Source: Notospermus geniculatus (lineage: Eukaryota; Nemertea; Pilidiophora; Heteronemertea; Lineidae). From it: a stretch of 64,000 bases of DNA. This document shows positions 1 to 10,592 of the stretch, one piece after another (position 1 is the first letter of the stretch; every line of letters begins with the position of its first letter). The notes below the pieces were generated by a model. That model was not told the origin of the DNA, made no database searches, and saw only the letters and a list, made by a program, of their open reading frames with translations. The DNA lies in the NCBI GenBank assembly GCA_002633025.1, contig NMRB01000016.1, forward strand, positions 155,458 through 219,457, written 5' to 3'. The position numbers and the translations under genes are program-made.

Positions 1-1001
1 AATGCCTACATGCTGTCGTCGACTTGTTTTGAGTTCTTGTCTATGATTTCATGAGATGATGATGAAATGAGTTTCTGGTCACGTGTTCCCACAATGAAAT
101 GAAGATAATGGCAAGGGATATGAAATTCGCCATGAACGAATGAAATATGCCGACCCCACCCCACCGCAACAACCGCATAACCCGTTACTGGTCTGGCGTT
201 TGGCGAGACTGGTTCCACCGGTACCACCCCCACAATGGGAATGAAAATGAAAATGATAAGAATGCATGAGAGATGATGGATGAGAGATGACATGATAATG
301 TAATGGAACCACAATGTTTCATGCCGAAAATGCATTTTGCTTCTCGACTGGTCGGCAATCTCATATCGGGCGAAAGATGGAAATAAACTTCGGTGATTTA
401 GTACTCTGCCGTGGCTTCTTTTGGGATTTAAAAAAATGAATCGAGAATCGAATGCCAAATACAGCATTACGTAACTCTATAGACAATATTGGGCGAATGT
501 TATGTACAGCAAGTCAGAGGAAACCAGAGTGCCCGGTGAAACCTGCGCTGTCAAAGTGAGTCGCCCTCTCGTCACATGAAGAGTGGGTTAGATCGGGTGT
601 AGAAGTGGTGATAGGCGCCGATGTTTGGAGTCAGGCAGCGCTCCTTCGTCCTTTACATGACCAGTATACCTGTATACCATGCCAGATAAAATTAATAAGC
701 ATAATACTAATACATGTATGTACAGTTGTAAGCCAATGATTCGTGGCAGGTATTGTACAGCAAAGCCATATGTTGCAAGCAACGACGGCATTGCCTTGGC
801 AGCTGGAGTCAAGAGACAAGTTGTTTTATCGACTTCTCCGTCAGTGCCTCGAGACATTTGTGACGTAACAACTACGTCATCTCGTCATCTCGCGAGGTCG
901 GTTAACGGACCCGTTCATCAAAAAGCTCACCGAAGTCCTCCAGCATTTGAGGCATTTAAGTAAAGAAGCTCATAGGCCTACATGCGATACATGGGACATT
1001 T
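1..1001. other. Downstream flank of the GPCR, no gene seen
   Basis: Open frames here are short and have no recognisable domain. About 60-310 is low-complexity, rich in ATGA/AATG words, which produces long spurious frames on both strands. It may contain GPCR 3' UTR. Confidence 0.5.
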
Positions 1002-1316
1002 TCAGCGGCTTTCTTGTAGGTTCACACTGTCGAATTCTGTGTCCGTGTTGTCCAGTCCCCTCCGCAAACTCTTCCGCCCCGGCGGAGAATATCGTGACGT
1101 CATCATTGTCTGTGTAGTAGTTCCGTTCGTCTTCGTATCCATTTCGTATTCCGAGGTCCGTTCTTTCTGTGGTATGAAACAGTTGAGCACGTCCTTGTTC
1201 CGGCAGATGTAGGTTCGGCAGGCGTAACGCATGCTCCGCCTGAAGTTACTTGACATGAAGCCATAGACAATGGGATTCAGGCAACTCTGAATGTACGGCA
1301 GTAGGTTTATGAAATG
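1002..1316 (-). CDS. GPCR exon 6: TM7 and cytoplasmic tail
   Basis: Acceptor CCCTCCAG|CAT starts HFINLLPYIQSC, followed by NPIVY and helix 8 (SSNFRRSMRYACR). A tail of about 75 residues rich in Ser, Thr and Arg ends at TGA (complement of 1002-1004). The tail has many possible phosphorylation sites. I saw no AATAAA or ATTAAA on the minus strand between the stop and the window edge. Confidence 0.92.
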   Translation of the reverse strand, partial: HFINLLPYIQSCLNPIVYGFMSSNFRRSMRYACRTYICRNKDVLNCFIPQKERTSEYEMDTKTNGTTTQTMMTSRYSPPGRKSLRRGLDNTDTEFDSVNLQESR

Positions 1317-4300
1317 CTGGAGGGAGAAGAAGTTCAAATAGAGTTATACATGTACGGGGGATTAAACCCCGAGATTGTGAATGCCTGTCGACGTCCATAA
1401 TGGCGTGATGACCGTCCGAAAAGCAGCCTTTGAAAATCGTGCTGATTGGTCGAAATCATCCACTCTCATTCAACAAAAGAGCAATCAATAGTTTTTCATC
1501 GGCTCCTTTCGGACATCACATCATGGACGACAGGCACTGCCCATTTCGGTATTTAACCCGATCGGCGAAATCGGAGACCAATCTTGATCTAAGGATGGTC
1601 GTATGGTTTAGAAGGTGAAACATGACCAAGGTTTTTTCTTCACTTGAAATCTGTAGGATCTGTCGATCACCTTACCTTCGCCATATCGGAGCTTGTTAAA
1701 TACATGAATTCGACCTCGTGCTTGATGAGGACGCTGAGGATAAGCTTTGGTCCCCAGGCGATCAGGAAAATAACCACCACCGTAATGAGCATCTTGATCA
1801 CCTGAAATGGACAAAATGTGGAATTGTTATGTGGTTGTTGTCATCGTCTTTGTTGTTATATCACCATTGTTGTTTGTCATCGTCATTGTTGTTGTTGACA
1901 ACGTCATTGTTGTTATTGTCATATTCATTGTTAATTTTGTCATTTTCGTTGTTGTTACTGTCATCGCCATAGTGTTGTTACTGTTGTCGTTGATGTTGTT
2001 ACTGTTGTCGTTGATGTTGTTACTGTTGTCGTTGATGTTGTTACTGTTGTCGTTGATGTTGTTACTGTTGTCGTTGATATGAGCGGATGCTTCTCTTGGC
2101 CAGGCTGCATCAAAATCACTTCATACTCTCCTGGAGTCTCAATATCCACCACCCACCTGTTTCCTCGCAGTCTGAACCGCGGCGCTGTGTTCCTTGGCAG
2201 CTTTCGTGACGGGAGGTTTTCGTGGTCCGTCATGCAGTGCTTGTGTCAGGCCAGTTCGGCAATCCTCATCGCAAACTTCTCTAGAATGGAAGAGATATAT
2301 CATTTTCTACAATGTAGTGTTGTACATGTATCTCGGGGTAACATTTCTCATTAATCGTTAGGATGTACCGATTTTACAAGAGCAACTGGGGTACATAAAG
2401 CTAGGTTTGAACAAAAAATACCTTGGCAGATCTGTAATTGCTTTTTTTGTCATGTAATCGTTGGTAGTTTTATCAACCCCGAGAGATATTTAAGCTGCTC
2501 TTCCGCCCTTACCTCTCCTGACCAGTTGGACCCGTCATTTTGGCCAACTCCTTAGTGCTGACCCACAACACCCATATCACGCATGCGTAACAGAATGTCA
2601 TGACAACTGTGGGGATGACAAACATGGCGAATAGTTGATAGTAGGCGTAGGCCATTCTGGCTCCATCAGGCTCCGACTCGACACACATTGGCTCTTTCAC
2701 CCAGACTTGACCGGGCCCCGATTTAGTGTGATTTTTGAAAAATTTGTTGTAAACAATACCCTGCAACAGATCAAAGATATGATTAGAGAAGAACGGTCCC
2801 TGAACTACTACAGCCCTAGAACGGTCCTTGAACTAGGCTACTACAGCCCTAGAAATTTTGTTGGACAGCTGTAGCGATGAAGGAGACGGATGTCCAACAA
2901 ACAACTCTACACAAGGAGACCCGACATGAAATCGTCCTGGCCTGGTGGTCGAGTGGTCTAACACGCTTGACGTTCAATTCTAACAGGGTCAGTGCGTGGG
3001 TTCGATCCGGCCAGGACACATACAAGTTGTGAAAAAAAAGTTGTGAACCAATTTCTGTCGGATGAGACTGAAAGCCGTGGTCCTTTGTACCTGAGTGTCT
3101 ATGCCAGGGCAAGTAAAAGACCCCACACAGGTGGACGTGGGCTCCATATTTAAGACCCTTAAAAGGGTTATAAAGCTTCCAAACGAGACATACACAAATC
3201 ACGCTGACCTATATCAGACTAGTTACGTATCTTTCTTCAGTCCTAGAACAGAATGGAGCCTTACCGTCACGTGTAATGATGGAGACGAAAGAATGAGCGC
3301 CACCACCCAGACACCCAAGAGAATCTTGCTACTACTGCCCATGGTGAAAAAGGAGCGAGCCTTCATTGGATAGATTATCACCACGTATCTGGAATAAGAC
3401 GGAGTTACGGTATCATGATCAAGGACCCTCCCTTTGCTAGCAGACATTAAAGGGGAATCTCAATGAGATCATCCCTGTGGTCTCTGTGACTTTGATAGAC
3501 GATCCCTGTGCAATGTTGGTCTACAGTGAGAAACCTTTCTTTCTACTTTTCCTGCCAGTGCCGGTTTCTCTTCTTAGATTCTAGACCCTCGGGGGATGAG
3601 TAGCGAGGTCGTCGATCATGGTTAGGGTACGGTCGTCAATTTCTTTTTAGCGATGCTCATTCGTTTACCACAGGTATTCTGGTCACCGGATGTTGCAAAA
3701 AACAAAAATGTGTACAACCTTGGCATCTGATTTTACAACACTGCCATGAAATGCCGGCAAACACCTGTACACAGCAGAGAAAGCTGAAATCAATCGGCAT
3801 TTCTTTTTATGTTTTCTGGCCATTAAGAATCCTACTTACCTCTCCACGCTGACAGCCATTAGGTTCAACACTGAAGCCATACCAGTGAGCATTTCTATAA
3901 ACACTATAAGTTTACACACTTCAACACCAACAGTAACTTTGTTGAATAAAAACTGCTTGACTATTTCTCCAGGTACGCATATTAACAAGAAAAATAAATC
4001 CGCCGCGGCCAAACTAACGAGAAATAACGTGGTCACGCTACGAGATTTTCTGTCACCTATCATCACGAATATTACCAGCGAGTTCCCGACCACCCCGACG
4101 AAAAAGGCCAAGGCGAATATGATAATGGATGGTATGAAGTAGGACGCTGTATTCCATGGTTCTATGATGTTTTCAATGTCGCCTTCATAATAATAATAGT
4201 CGTTGATTTTTTGTGGGATCAGGCTGTTGTAATCGAAATCACTTCCGTCGCTCTCCTCGGAAGCGTAGGTCAGATTCGTCCCTTTATCCCCGGCGATTGT

Positions 4301-4330
4301 GTTGATGTCCAACCGTACGTCCTCCTTCAT
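1002..4330 (-). CDS. Class A (rhodopsin-family) peptide-type G protein-coupled receptor, six exons, complete
   Basis: Seen: exons 4330-3840, 3388-3265, 2760-2513, 2280-2157, 1801-1676 and 1316-1002 join in phase at GT-AG sites into 475 residues. The N-terminus is acidic and Tyr-rich, with an NLT glycosylation site at 19-21. TM1 has GN (N83), TM2 has LAAADL (D111), and Cys139 and Cys231 can form the extracellular disulfide. TM3 ends in ERY (163-165), TM5 carries P255, TM6 has AWGP (344-347), and TM7 has NPIVY (385-389). The tail is Ser/Thr-rich with Cys404 and Cys409 as possible palmitoylation sites. The start is supported by A at -3 and an in-frame TGA upstream with no ATG between. Known: these motifs define class A receptors, which signal from the plasma membrane through G proteins. 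Inference: the SVERYVVIIYPMKAR and LPYIQSCLNPIVYGFM stretches suggest a neuropeptide receptor of the beta group (elevenin-, TRH- or QRFP-like). The ligand cannot be assigned. CWxP is AWGP here. Confidence 0.93.
1676..1801 (-). CDS. GPCR exon 5: TM6
   Basis: Exactly 42 codons between acceptor TTTCAG|G and donor GCGAAG|GTAAGG. It reads VIKMLITVVVIFLIAWGPK and continues into extracellular loop 3. The Trp-Gly-Pro of the TM6 toggle region is present, but the usual Cys before it is Ala. No ATG-started ORF covers this exon; it was found by frame and splice-site matching. Confidence 0.9.
1974..2078. repeat. Five exact copies of a 21-bp tandem repeat in GPCR intron 4
   Basis: The 21-mer GTTGTTACTGTTGTCGTTGA plus a final T is repeated five times without mismatch. 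It follows a degenerate GTT-rich tract at about 1830-1973. All of it lies in the intron between exons 4 and 5, so it does not touch the protein. The exact identity suggests recent expansion or continuing length change. Confidence 0.95.
2157..2280 (-). CDS. GPCR exon 4: third intracellular loop
   Basis: Acceptor ATTCTAG|A, then a 41-codon hydrophilic stretch. It ends in VQTARKQ and the donor CAG|GTGGGT. Basic residues just before TM6 are typical of G-protein-coupling loops. The reading frame is closed by stops in the flanking introns, so this exon would be missed by an ORF search from ATG. Confidence 0.88.
2513..2760 (-). CDS. GPCR exon 3: extracellular loop 2, TM5, start of loop 3
   Basis: Acceptor TTGCAG|GG opens a loop of about 35 residues with Cys231 and an NHT glycosylation site at 215-217. 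TM5 follows (about 243-270) with Pro255 and Tyr263. The exon ends at GAGAG|GTAAGG in phase 2. Confidence 0.92.
2936..3190 (+). repeat. tRNA-derived SINE in GPCR intron 2
   Basis: The first 80 bases (2936-3015) resemble a tRNA-Leu/Ser. CCTGGCC at the start pairs with GGCCAGG at the end. A-box-like TGGTCGAGTGGT is at about 2946-2957 and B-box GGTTCGATCC at 2999-3008. The T-stem no longer pairs, so this is not a working tRNA. An A-run (3032-3039) and a non-tRNA body containing GGCAAGTAAAAGACC follow. A related body recurs near 56230-56400. The 3' end is approximate. Confidence 0.7.
3265..3388 (-). CDS. GPCR exon 2: second intracellular loop and TM4
   Basis: Acceptor TTCCAG|A completes Arg164. 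Tyr165 and the loop YPMKARSFFTMG follow, then TM4 with Trp191 and SSPS. It ends in phase 0 at GTGACG|GTAAGG. The 124-base length fits the phases of exons 1 and 3 exactly. Confidence 0.92.
3840..4330 (-). CDS. GPCR exon 1: N-terminus, TM1-TM3 to ERY
   Basis: Encodes residues 1-163 plus two bases of Arg164. It starts at the ATG whose complement is at 4328-4330 and ends at GAGAG|GTAAGT. It contains the extracellular acidic tail, TM1 (about 64-91), TM2 (about 99-122) and TM3 (about 139-163). The intron splits the Arg codon of the ERY motif, a position where many class A receptor genes carry an intron. Confidence 0.93.
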
Positions 4331-4660
4331 GTTGATAATTTCATTTATCCAACTAGAAAACGTTAATAGATTCTGTCACAGTGACTTTATTGCCGGAATA
4401 TGCCATCGGAAAAAGCGCAGATGTCGGCCTAACGCGTCAAGTGTAGCCCTGCTTTCACTTGTCCAGTCGTGAACTTTTTCTCAGATTAAGTAGTTCCTCT
4501 GGCGAAGTGGCAAACCTTCACATTCATCTCAAGTCTTTTAAACTGTGATTTCGACTTCAAAGACGATCTTAAAATCCATCCTGCCAAGGGCCACGGCTGC
4601 ATTGACTGTTTGCCTTGCAGAGATTCGCTCTACAGGTGCCGCAGCCACACTCAATACGAC
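4331..4660 (-). other. Probable 5' UTR of the GPCR, part of a split leader
   Basis: Upstream of the ATG the frame closes with TGA and no earlier in-frame ATG. A pyrimidine-rich tract ending TCCTTCCAG lies on the minus strand at about 4661-4672. It could be the acceptor of a non-coding leader exon running to the start codon. This is inference; the transcription start is not identifiable. Confidence 0.35.
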
Positions 4661-5565
4661 CTGGAAGGAGAATACGAACAAATTATTGAATTATGGTTGA
4701 TTATATTGACCATAACTGAAGAATAAATGGTCACAGCTGCAACTGTGCAGCGAAGATCAAATGTAACGGATGGACACTGTTTAGGTCGGGAATTTCCTCC
4801 ATGCAACAGACGGCAGGATCCTAAAATTCAAATCTGTATACGACAAACGTTCGGCATAATGTTGACAACACTGAAGGGATTTCGGTGCCTGGGATGGCAT
4901 CGTTCTGAAATCTGAAAAGAGAGCTTGAAAGAGATTTCTCAGGGCTTGGGTACCAGAAAGGAAAATTCGTAATGTTCGGTGAGGTCCCCCAAACATCGCA
5001 CGGTGTGAATCGCCATGCGATTCAAACTAATAATTTTCTAATATCCTTGTTGCCTTATGAAAATATCGTTTTTTCTGATATGCACTTTTTGCATCTTTTA
5101 AGATATCGTAGCATTTCTAGTTGATCAAGTCGTTCATAAAAGCCATAAGATAGTATTTCCTTTGTTACTTTTACAAACATGGACAATGATGGCTCTTGTC
5201 ATCAAATTTATCCTGAAGTTCGTGTAATCTTCTCTTTTTAGTATAAACCTCTTAATACTCAAAATCCTAATCCCAGATTCGGAACGTTCAAAAAAGATGA
5301 TGCATGTCGTTAAATAAGTTCACCTACTAAACGTACTCATGTACTTGTCTCGATGCCTCAGTCTGTCGCGTATCGTTGCAGACTTGGTATAAGATGGCGG
5401 AGGGAGTCCATTTTATGCATTCAAGCTGACGCACTCGAAACCGATGTGTCCTTACATCTGTCACACTGTATCCCATTCACAGCAGCGACCACCTGCCGGG
5501 GATTAAAAGGAATGCAAAATCTCTGATCGTTCTAACAAAATGTTGTCTTTTCAAGCGCGAATAGT
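4661..5565. other. Intergenic, no gene seen
   Basis: AT-rich DNA upstream of the GPCR. No exon-like frame with flanking splice sites, repeat or RNA gene was recognised. It may include the GPCR promoter, but no specific element can be pointed to. Confidence 0.4.
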
Positions 5566-5668
5566 GAGCTTCTGCAAGCGCCCGGTTAGGCTCTACGACG
5601 ACGTTTATCTATTGTGTGAGTGCACCCAAACGTAGTCGTATGGCCTAACCGGGCGCTTGCAGAAGCTC
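5566..5668. mobile_element. Foldback element with near-perfect arms
   Basis: The 26-base arm starting GAGCTTCTGCAAGCGCCCGG is repeated as its exact reverse complement at the other end. Inside, ACGACGACGTTT and AAACGTAGTCGT extend the pairing imperfectly. The total is 103 bp with a loop of about 20 bases. There is no coding capacity. It resembles a non-autonomous foldback or MITE. Confidence 0.85.
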
Positions 5669-8600
5669 TCTATTGTACTGAATAAACCGACGAATACGTT
5701 GCCCAAAGTACTGCACAGTAGAATTCAAGTACAAGTTTAATGCACTGAACATGGACTAGACGAGTCAGATTGACTTCTAAGGTACTTCACGAAACTTTGT
5801 TTACATAATTTTACCAACCTCATATCTCTCATATCTTCGTAAGAATTCGTATCAAGGGTATTTTTTGATGTTGAATTGGTCGATAGAGCTATCCCAGCCA
5901 CCAATTCAAACATTCACACCTTGCAATATTGCCGTGCATTGCACTCGAGAATGCCCTCTTTGAAACAGTTTTGCTCTGTTGAAATATTTCATTTCTCATA
6001 TACTAATTGAATGAAACGTTTCCTGCTTTTAGACCGACTGCGAAACGATGCATGAAATTTGTATAAAGCCTCTAATGTATAGCCTATCATTGCCCGTTTG
6101 AACCCACCCCTCCCTGACCAGCCATCGCCACGAGTACCAGTTGACGCCTTTTGCTGCGGTGCACCAGATGAACAACCTCAAAGATGTGGTAAAATTGATA
6201 TTTTACGGTTGGGGACACCTGTTGTAACACGGCCGCACACGTCACAGGCTATCATTGTCAAGTAATTACATCTCAACAGGAATTAGTTACCGCAGACTTG
6301 ATGGAGAGGTGCTAGAATCGTCATCCATGTGGCTGGTCCATTTGGTATGTTCTCGTTCTTAAAGGTGAAGTTCCTCGTGCTAACACCTTATGCTGTTGGA
6401 TGTTGTAACACTTCGGAGCCGATGGTCTACTTCGACGACTGATGCCTGCGAACGGCAATACATGTATTATGGTTTATGACTGTCGAGGAAGCTGAATATT
6501 ACGGTTGGAGACCGTTTAATCAATTTTTTTCTGCTTTTCTGGTTGAAAAACGACCCGTCGCTGTTTGGTATATCAGAATTAGATAAGAGATCTATTTTTC
6601 GTGATGTCGATATGAAAAATACATGAAAATATAAGATATGTATATATGTCACGTTTTTGTAGTAGATGTAATAAACTAATTCGTTCGATCTTGAAACATT
6701 TATTATTATTTCGGTTTTATGTTCATTCTTGTTTTTTGTTTGAAATCCTAATGATCACATCCGGATATTTAAATCATCATGGCTTCATAAACCGTCATGC
6801 ATAGGCCTACTGGCTCACTTGGCTCAATGTTGAAGAGTATCTGATTTTAAAGATTTTTTTTTCCTTCTCAGGAAGTAAGAATTCAACTCCATCACAAGTT
6901 AGCAAATCATTCGGCGACCTATCTTCAAGAATTACAAGGAGAAACTTTTAAATTTTTAAATTTCCTTTTATCACTGAAAAGAAAAGGTGTATTGACCTCA
7001 TCAGCTGTACTCTGAAGTATGTCTTTAAATTTCCACTCAAATTAGCCAAACTCGTGAAGAGACGATGCGATCTTCTTAGATTGATTCGATGTTTTTGATA
7101 TTCCCAAAGAGCCTTGTGCTCTCTCTGGCATCTGGCTGAGTGATCCAATAGCTTAGAGATAATCTTCAAGACGGGCAAACTCAGGTGGGATAAAGATAAC
7201 TTGAAAGTTGAAGAACCTGCTCGCATCACGTACGAGTTAAGATACCTAATCCAACTTCAATGGACATTGTTTACTCCCCGATGAAATTTGTCAAAAGAGA
7301 CAAGCGCTGCCTCTCTCCAATCCATTTTACATCAAAGGACGGGACTTCAATACAGAGCAAGAAATGTTAAGTAATTAAAAGCAGTTTTCCCGGCAGTTCT
7401 TCAGAACGCTGTACCGGGCATGAGAGTCGATGATGTCGGGCTGTCAGTTTTTGGCAGATCACGCTCGTCTATCAACTTCCGCCCTTATGCAATCTCCTTC
7501 TTCCTTCTTTTAGGAAGGCAGGTCGATGATAAGGACTGATACAACAAACTGATTCTGTTGTAGAACTCGAATAATCCCTCTACTGCCTTTTGAGTCGTAA
7601 ATTTAGCGCTTTAAACGAAATCACAATCGATTACGCCAACAAGGAAGGCAGATCCGAGATGGGATTGTTCGTCGTTGCCTTATCATTGTAACTTTTTCTC
7701 ATTGTGAAAACCACTTTGTTATCATTCTCTCAACAGCAGCTTTGAACGACCTACGTGTTCTGTGGTTCAGAGGAGAGACTGAGATCTGATCTTTGCCATT
7801 CCCGATATCAAACACGTTACAAGGTTGACACTGAAGCCTGTCGTCTTCAGCTATCTTCTAAATTCCAGTTTTTTCATTGTCTAATTAAGTTTGCTCTTCC
7901 TATCAATCTGGGAGACTTGCACAGCCTAGCAGAGTCAACTATACCATGGAATAGTTGTCCACACTGAGTAAACAGCCGCTCCATGCCTGGATTTTTTCTT
8001 CTCAGACTGTAGAGTTTGTCAGTGGTTGGGGTATTTTATCTCGGAAAGTTACCGTAGCCGTTCTTTCATAGCCTGCCAGTCAGCCGCTATGACACGAGAG
8101 CCATACGCCTCATATTCTAATGGAAAAGTGCACCGATGGACAGGCTAAGCTTAAAAAAATGTCAGATCCTTTTATCAATCAGTCATGGTGCTGGTTTATA
8201 AAAAGTGATTAAAAGATGAAATATGCATTACCTCAGTTGGTAGAAAGCAGGAATGGGTGTGGGGAAGTGTCGTCTCCCGGATCATCGACACGGTTATACT
8301 TACAGGCTGCTTCCAAAACCTATCTATCGTATAAAGACAGAGTGGACACGAGCGGGAATTGCATCAACCTTCAGCTTCAGAGGTACCAGCCGTTTCTGTC
8401 CACTGATTTGTAGAGTTTGTTTATCTCTGGTATGAACTTAGTGAAGTGAAAATGATGGTTTGCGATGAGGAACGTTATCAATACTTTTACAAGGATATTG
8501 GTCAGAAATGTCGACCCTTTCGACATTTCGAAGTGTTTTCCAAGTGTGAGACCAACTGAAGTGAAGCCTTATGTTAGTCTCGTCATCAACCACGTCCACA

Positions 8601-10380
8601 GTTTGAATCAGTCAAAAAAACCTCCTTACATAGTCCTCCTCATGCGAGTCATGAAATTGAGTTTTTTGTCGGTGTTTTTGGTGATACTTGCAAAAAAAAC
8701 CAGGGTTGTGGTGTCACAGTGAAAGAAGGCAATCCATAAGAATCGAGCCAGCGTGTCAATTCCGGTAACCAGGGATCGAAGCCATTTAATTCTAAACGCC
8801 CAGTTGGCGCACACATGCGGAGAATTATAATGGCCTCTCTTTTCCCATTACTTAAGGAATCCGTCTTTGTCACGACCAGGCGGCGATATCAACGGCTTCA
8901 CCGGAAAAGAAACCGTGATGCCGGAGCGTTCCCAAGATGCTTTCTGTTTACTGTTGATTTGGTATCGGAGAGAGAATACCGATGCTTCTTAGAAAATAGG
9001 GGAAAAAAACCAATATTGGTGTGAACGGTATGGTAGTCCTGGTGTGGAATTTTGTAAATCACCCCCATTCTTGGCCTTCTCATGACCATCGAGACAGTGA
9101 TAAGTTGCTGTGATGCTTTACTGCTTGGAGCGGCTTTATCGCCGTTCACTTGTAGCAACTTGAAATGTACAACTTTGCTTTCAGCAGTTGCTCGTCTGCC
9201 GATGTATAAATACGGGTGTATCAGAACCATTACTAACACCATAAACTAATAAAAGTAGTTTATGTTTACGCTTAATGATTGCAGGATGGCGATTGACTTG
9301 ATCGAGGCTCAGAGTACGCTAGTCAAGAATTCGTAAAAGCATAACTCTTCTGTTAAAAATGGCCTTAAACTACAAGAACACTTAAAACAGCTTTGAGCAA
9401 ACAGGAGTGCAAGCAATTGACTACAAAGGTATGATAAGACTCATCCGGTGACTTGGCTACCGAGTAATAACTTCCTCAGTGGAATAGATCGATTCCTTTT
9501 TTGCTGGAAGATAGACCTCAAGAAGATTTGCTGATTTTCCCGATGGAGTACGTCCTTTTGTAGTTGTATTCCCGTAAGAGACTTCCGTTTCCACAACTCT
9601 GTCCACTGAACCCGCCTAAGTCCATTAGCTATGGATAAACTAGGTCTCTTGATGATATTGCTGTCCGTCCTCACCTTTGGTTTTGAAAGATGAATTATGC
9701 ACTGCTGTTCATGTCCTTGTTTCGGACGTGTGAAGAATACGAAGTGGCTGTGGATTACTTTGAAACTGGGCAGGGAAGAGACACGCCGACACCAAAGCCT
9801 CGTTCTTTAAGCCCTAGCTGGTAGATTAAACTACGGTCTTCCTTGGAAGCACTAAGATGGCTTTTTGCGATGACTCTTCAAGAAACTAGATTGGTGTCGT
9901 CGTGAACGAATGGCCCAATCGCTTTCATTCATTTGTGTAACTATCTGAAGGCAAGAATCTCTATGATAAGTACCAGCCTTATTTTGTATCCAAACATCGA
10001 AGGAAAATGAGATTCGTTACTTTCTTCCTAATGGTGATTGCTCTCGTTGAGATGCAGGGTGGTCCGCTGGGGATTCGGACTGGGTGTCAATCGAAGTGAA
10101 TGCTTTGTTGACGATAGGCTATCACATTGGCCCAAAGTGTCACAAGCCATCAGGACGTAATCAAGCATTGCTGTTCGTGAATTAACCAGATCGTTTTGTG
10201 TCTGAGTTATCCTCGGATTGATCATAAAGAATGTAGGCGGTCATGTTAACTATAATCAGATCGGAACATGACATAATACAAAACAGTGTGTTTTTACTCT
10301 TCCTGAATTGCCGAAACACTCTCATTAGATCTGTTGACTATTCCTGACAGCTCAGCCCAAAACAGTCCAATAATACCTAC
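5669..10380. other. Intergenic, no gene seen
   Basis: Frames are short (under 115 codons) and show no domain or convincing splice context. No RNA gene or tandem repeat was recognised. Confidence 0.4.
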
Positions 10381-10592
10381 CAAGTTCTATACGTAACCGC
10401 ACCCCTCTTGCGGACCGCGAAATCATGTTCTGGATTCGTTAGATTGTTAAGCCAGCACAGGAAGACGGTAGTGGTGAGGATTCCCTGTGTTAGCATGCAG
10501 CCATACAGAACGACCAAACCATTTGGGCCATTGTACAATGTTTCAGAAACTGCTGCAGATTTCTTTCTCACTCTGGTTTCTTCTTTAGTCAT
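10381..10592 (-). CDS. Weak candidate exon with one hydrophobic segment
   Basis: An ATG-started frame of 70 codons plus two bases ends at CTTG|GTAGGT, a possible donor. It has a basic N-terminus (KEETRVRKK). A hydrophobic stretch of about 24 residues (VVLYGCMLTQG to FLCW) is followed by an NLT site. A stop immediately precedes the ATG in frame. I do not recognise the family and found no partner exon. It may be chance. Confidence 0.15.

Noticed and set aside
6-467. 153-codon minus-strand frame, and others in 1-1000
   Set aside because: Low-complexity ATGA/CATT sequence removes stops. There is no domain, and overlapping long frames occur on the same strand.
2936-3015. Working tRNA gene
   Set aside because: The T-stem does not pair and a SINE body follows. 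A tRNA-derived repeat fits better.
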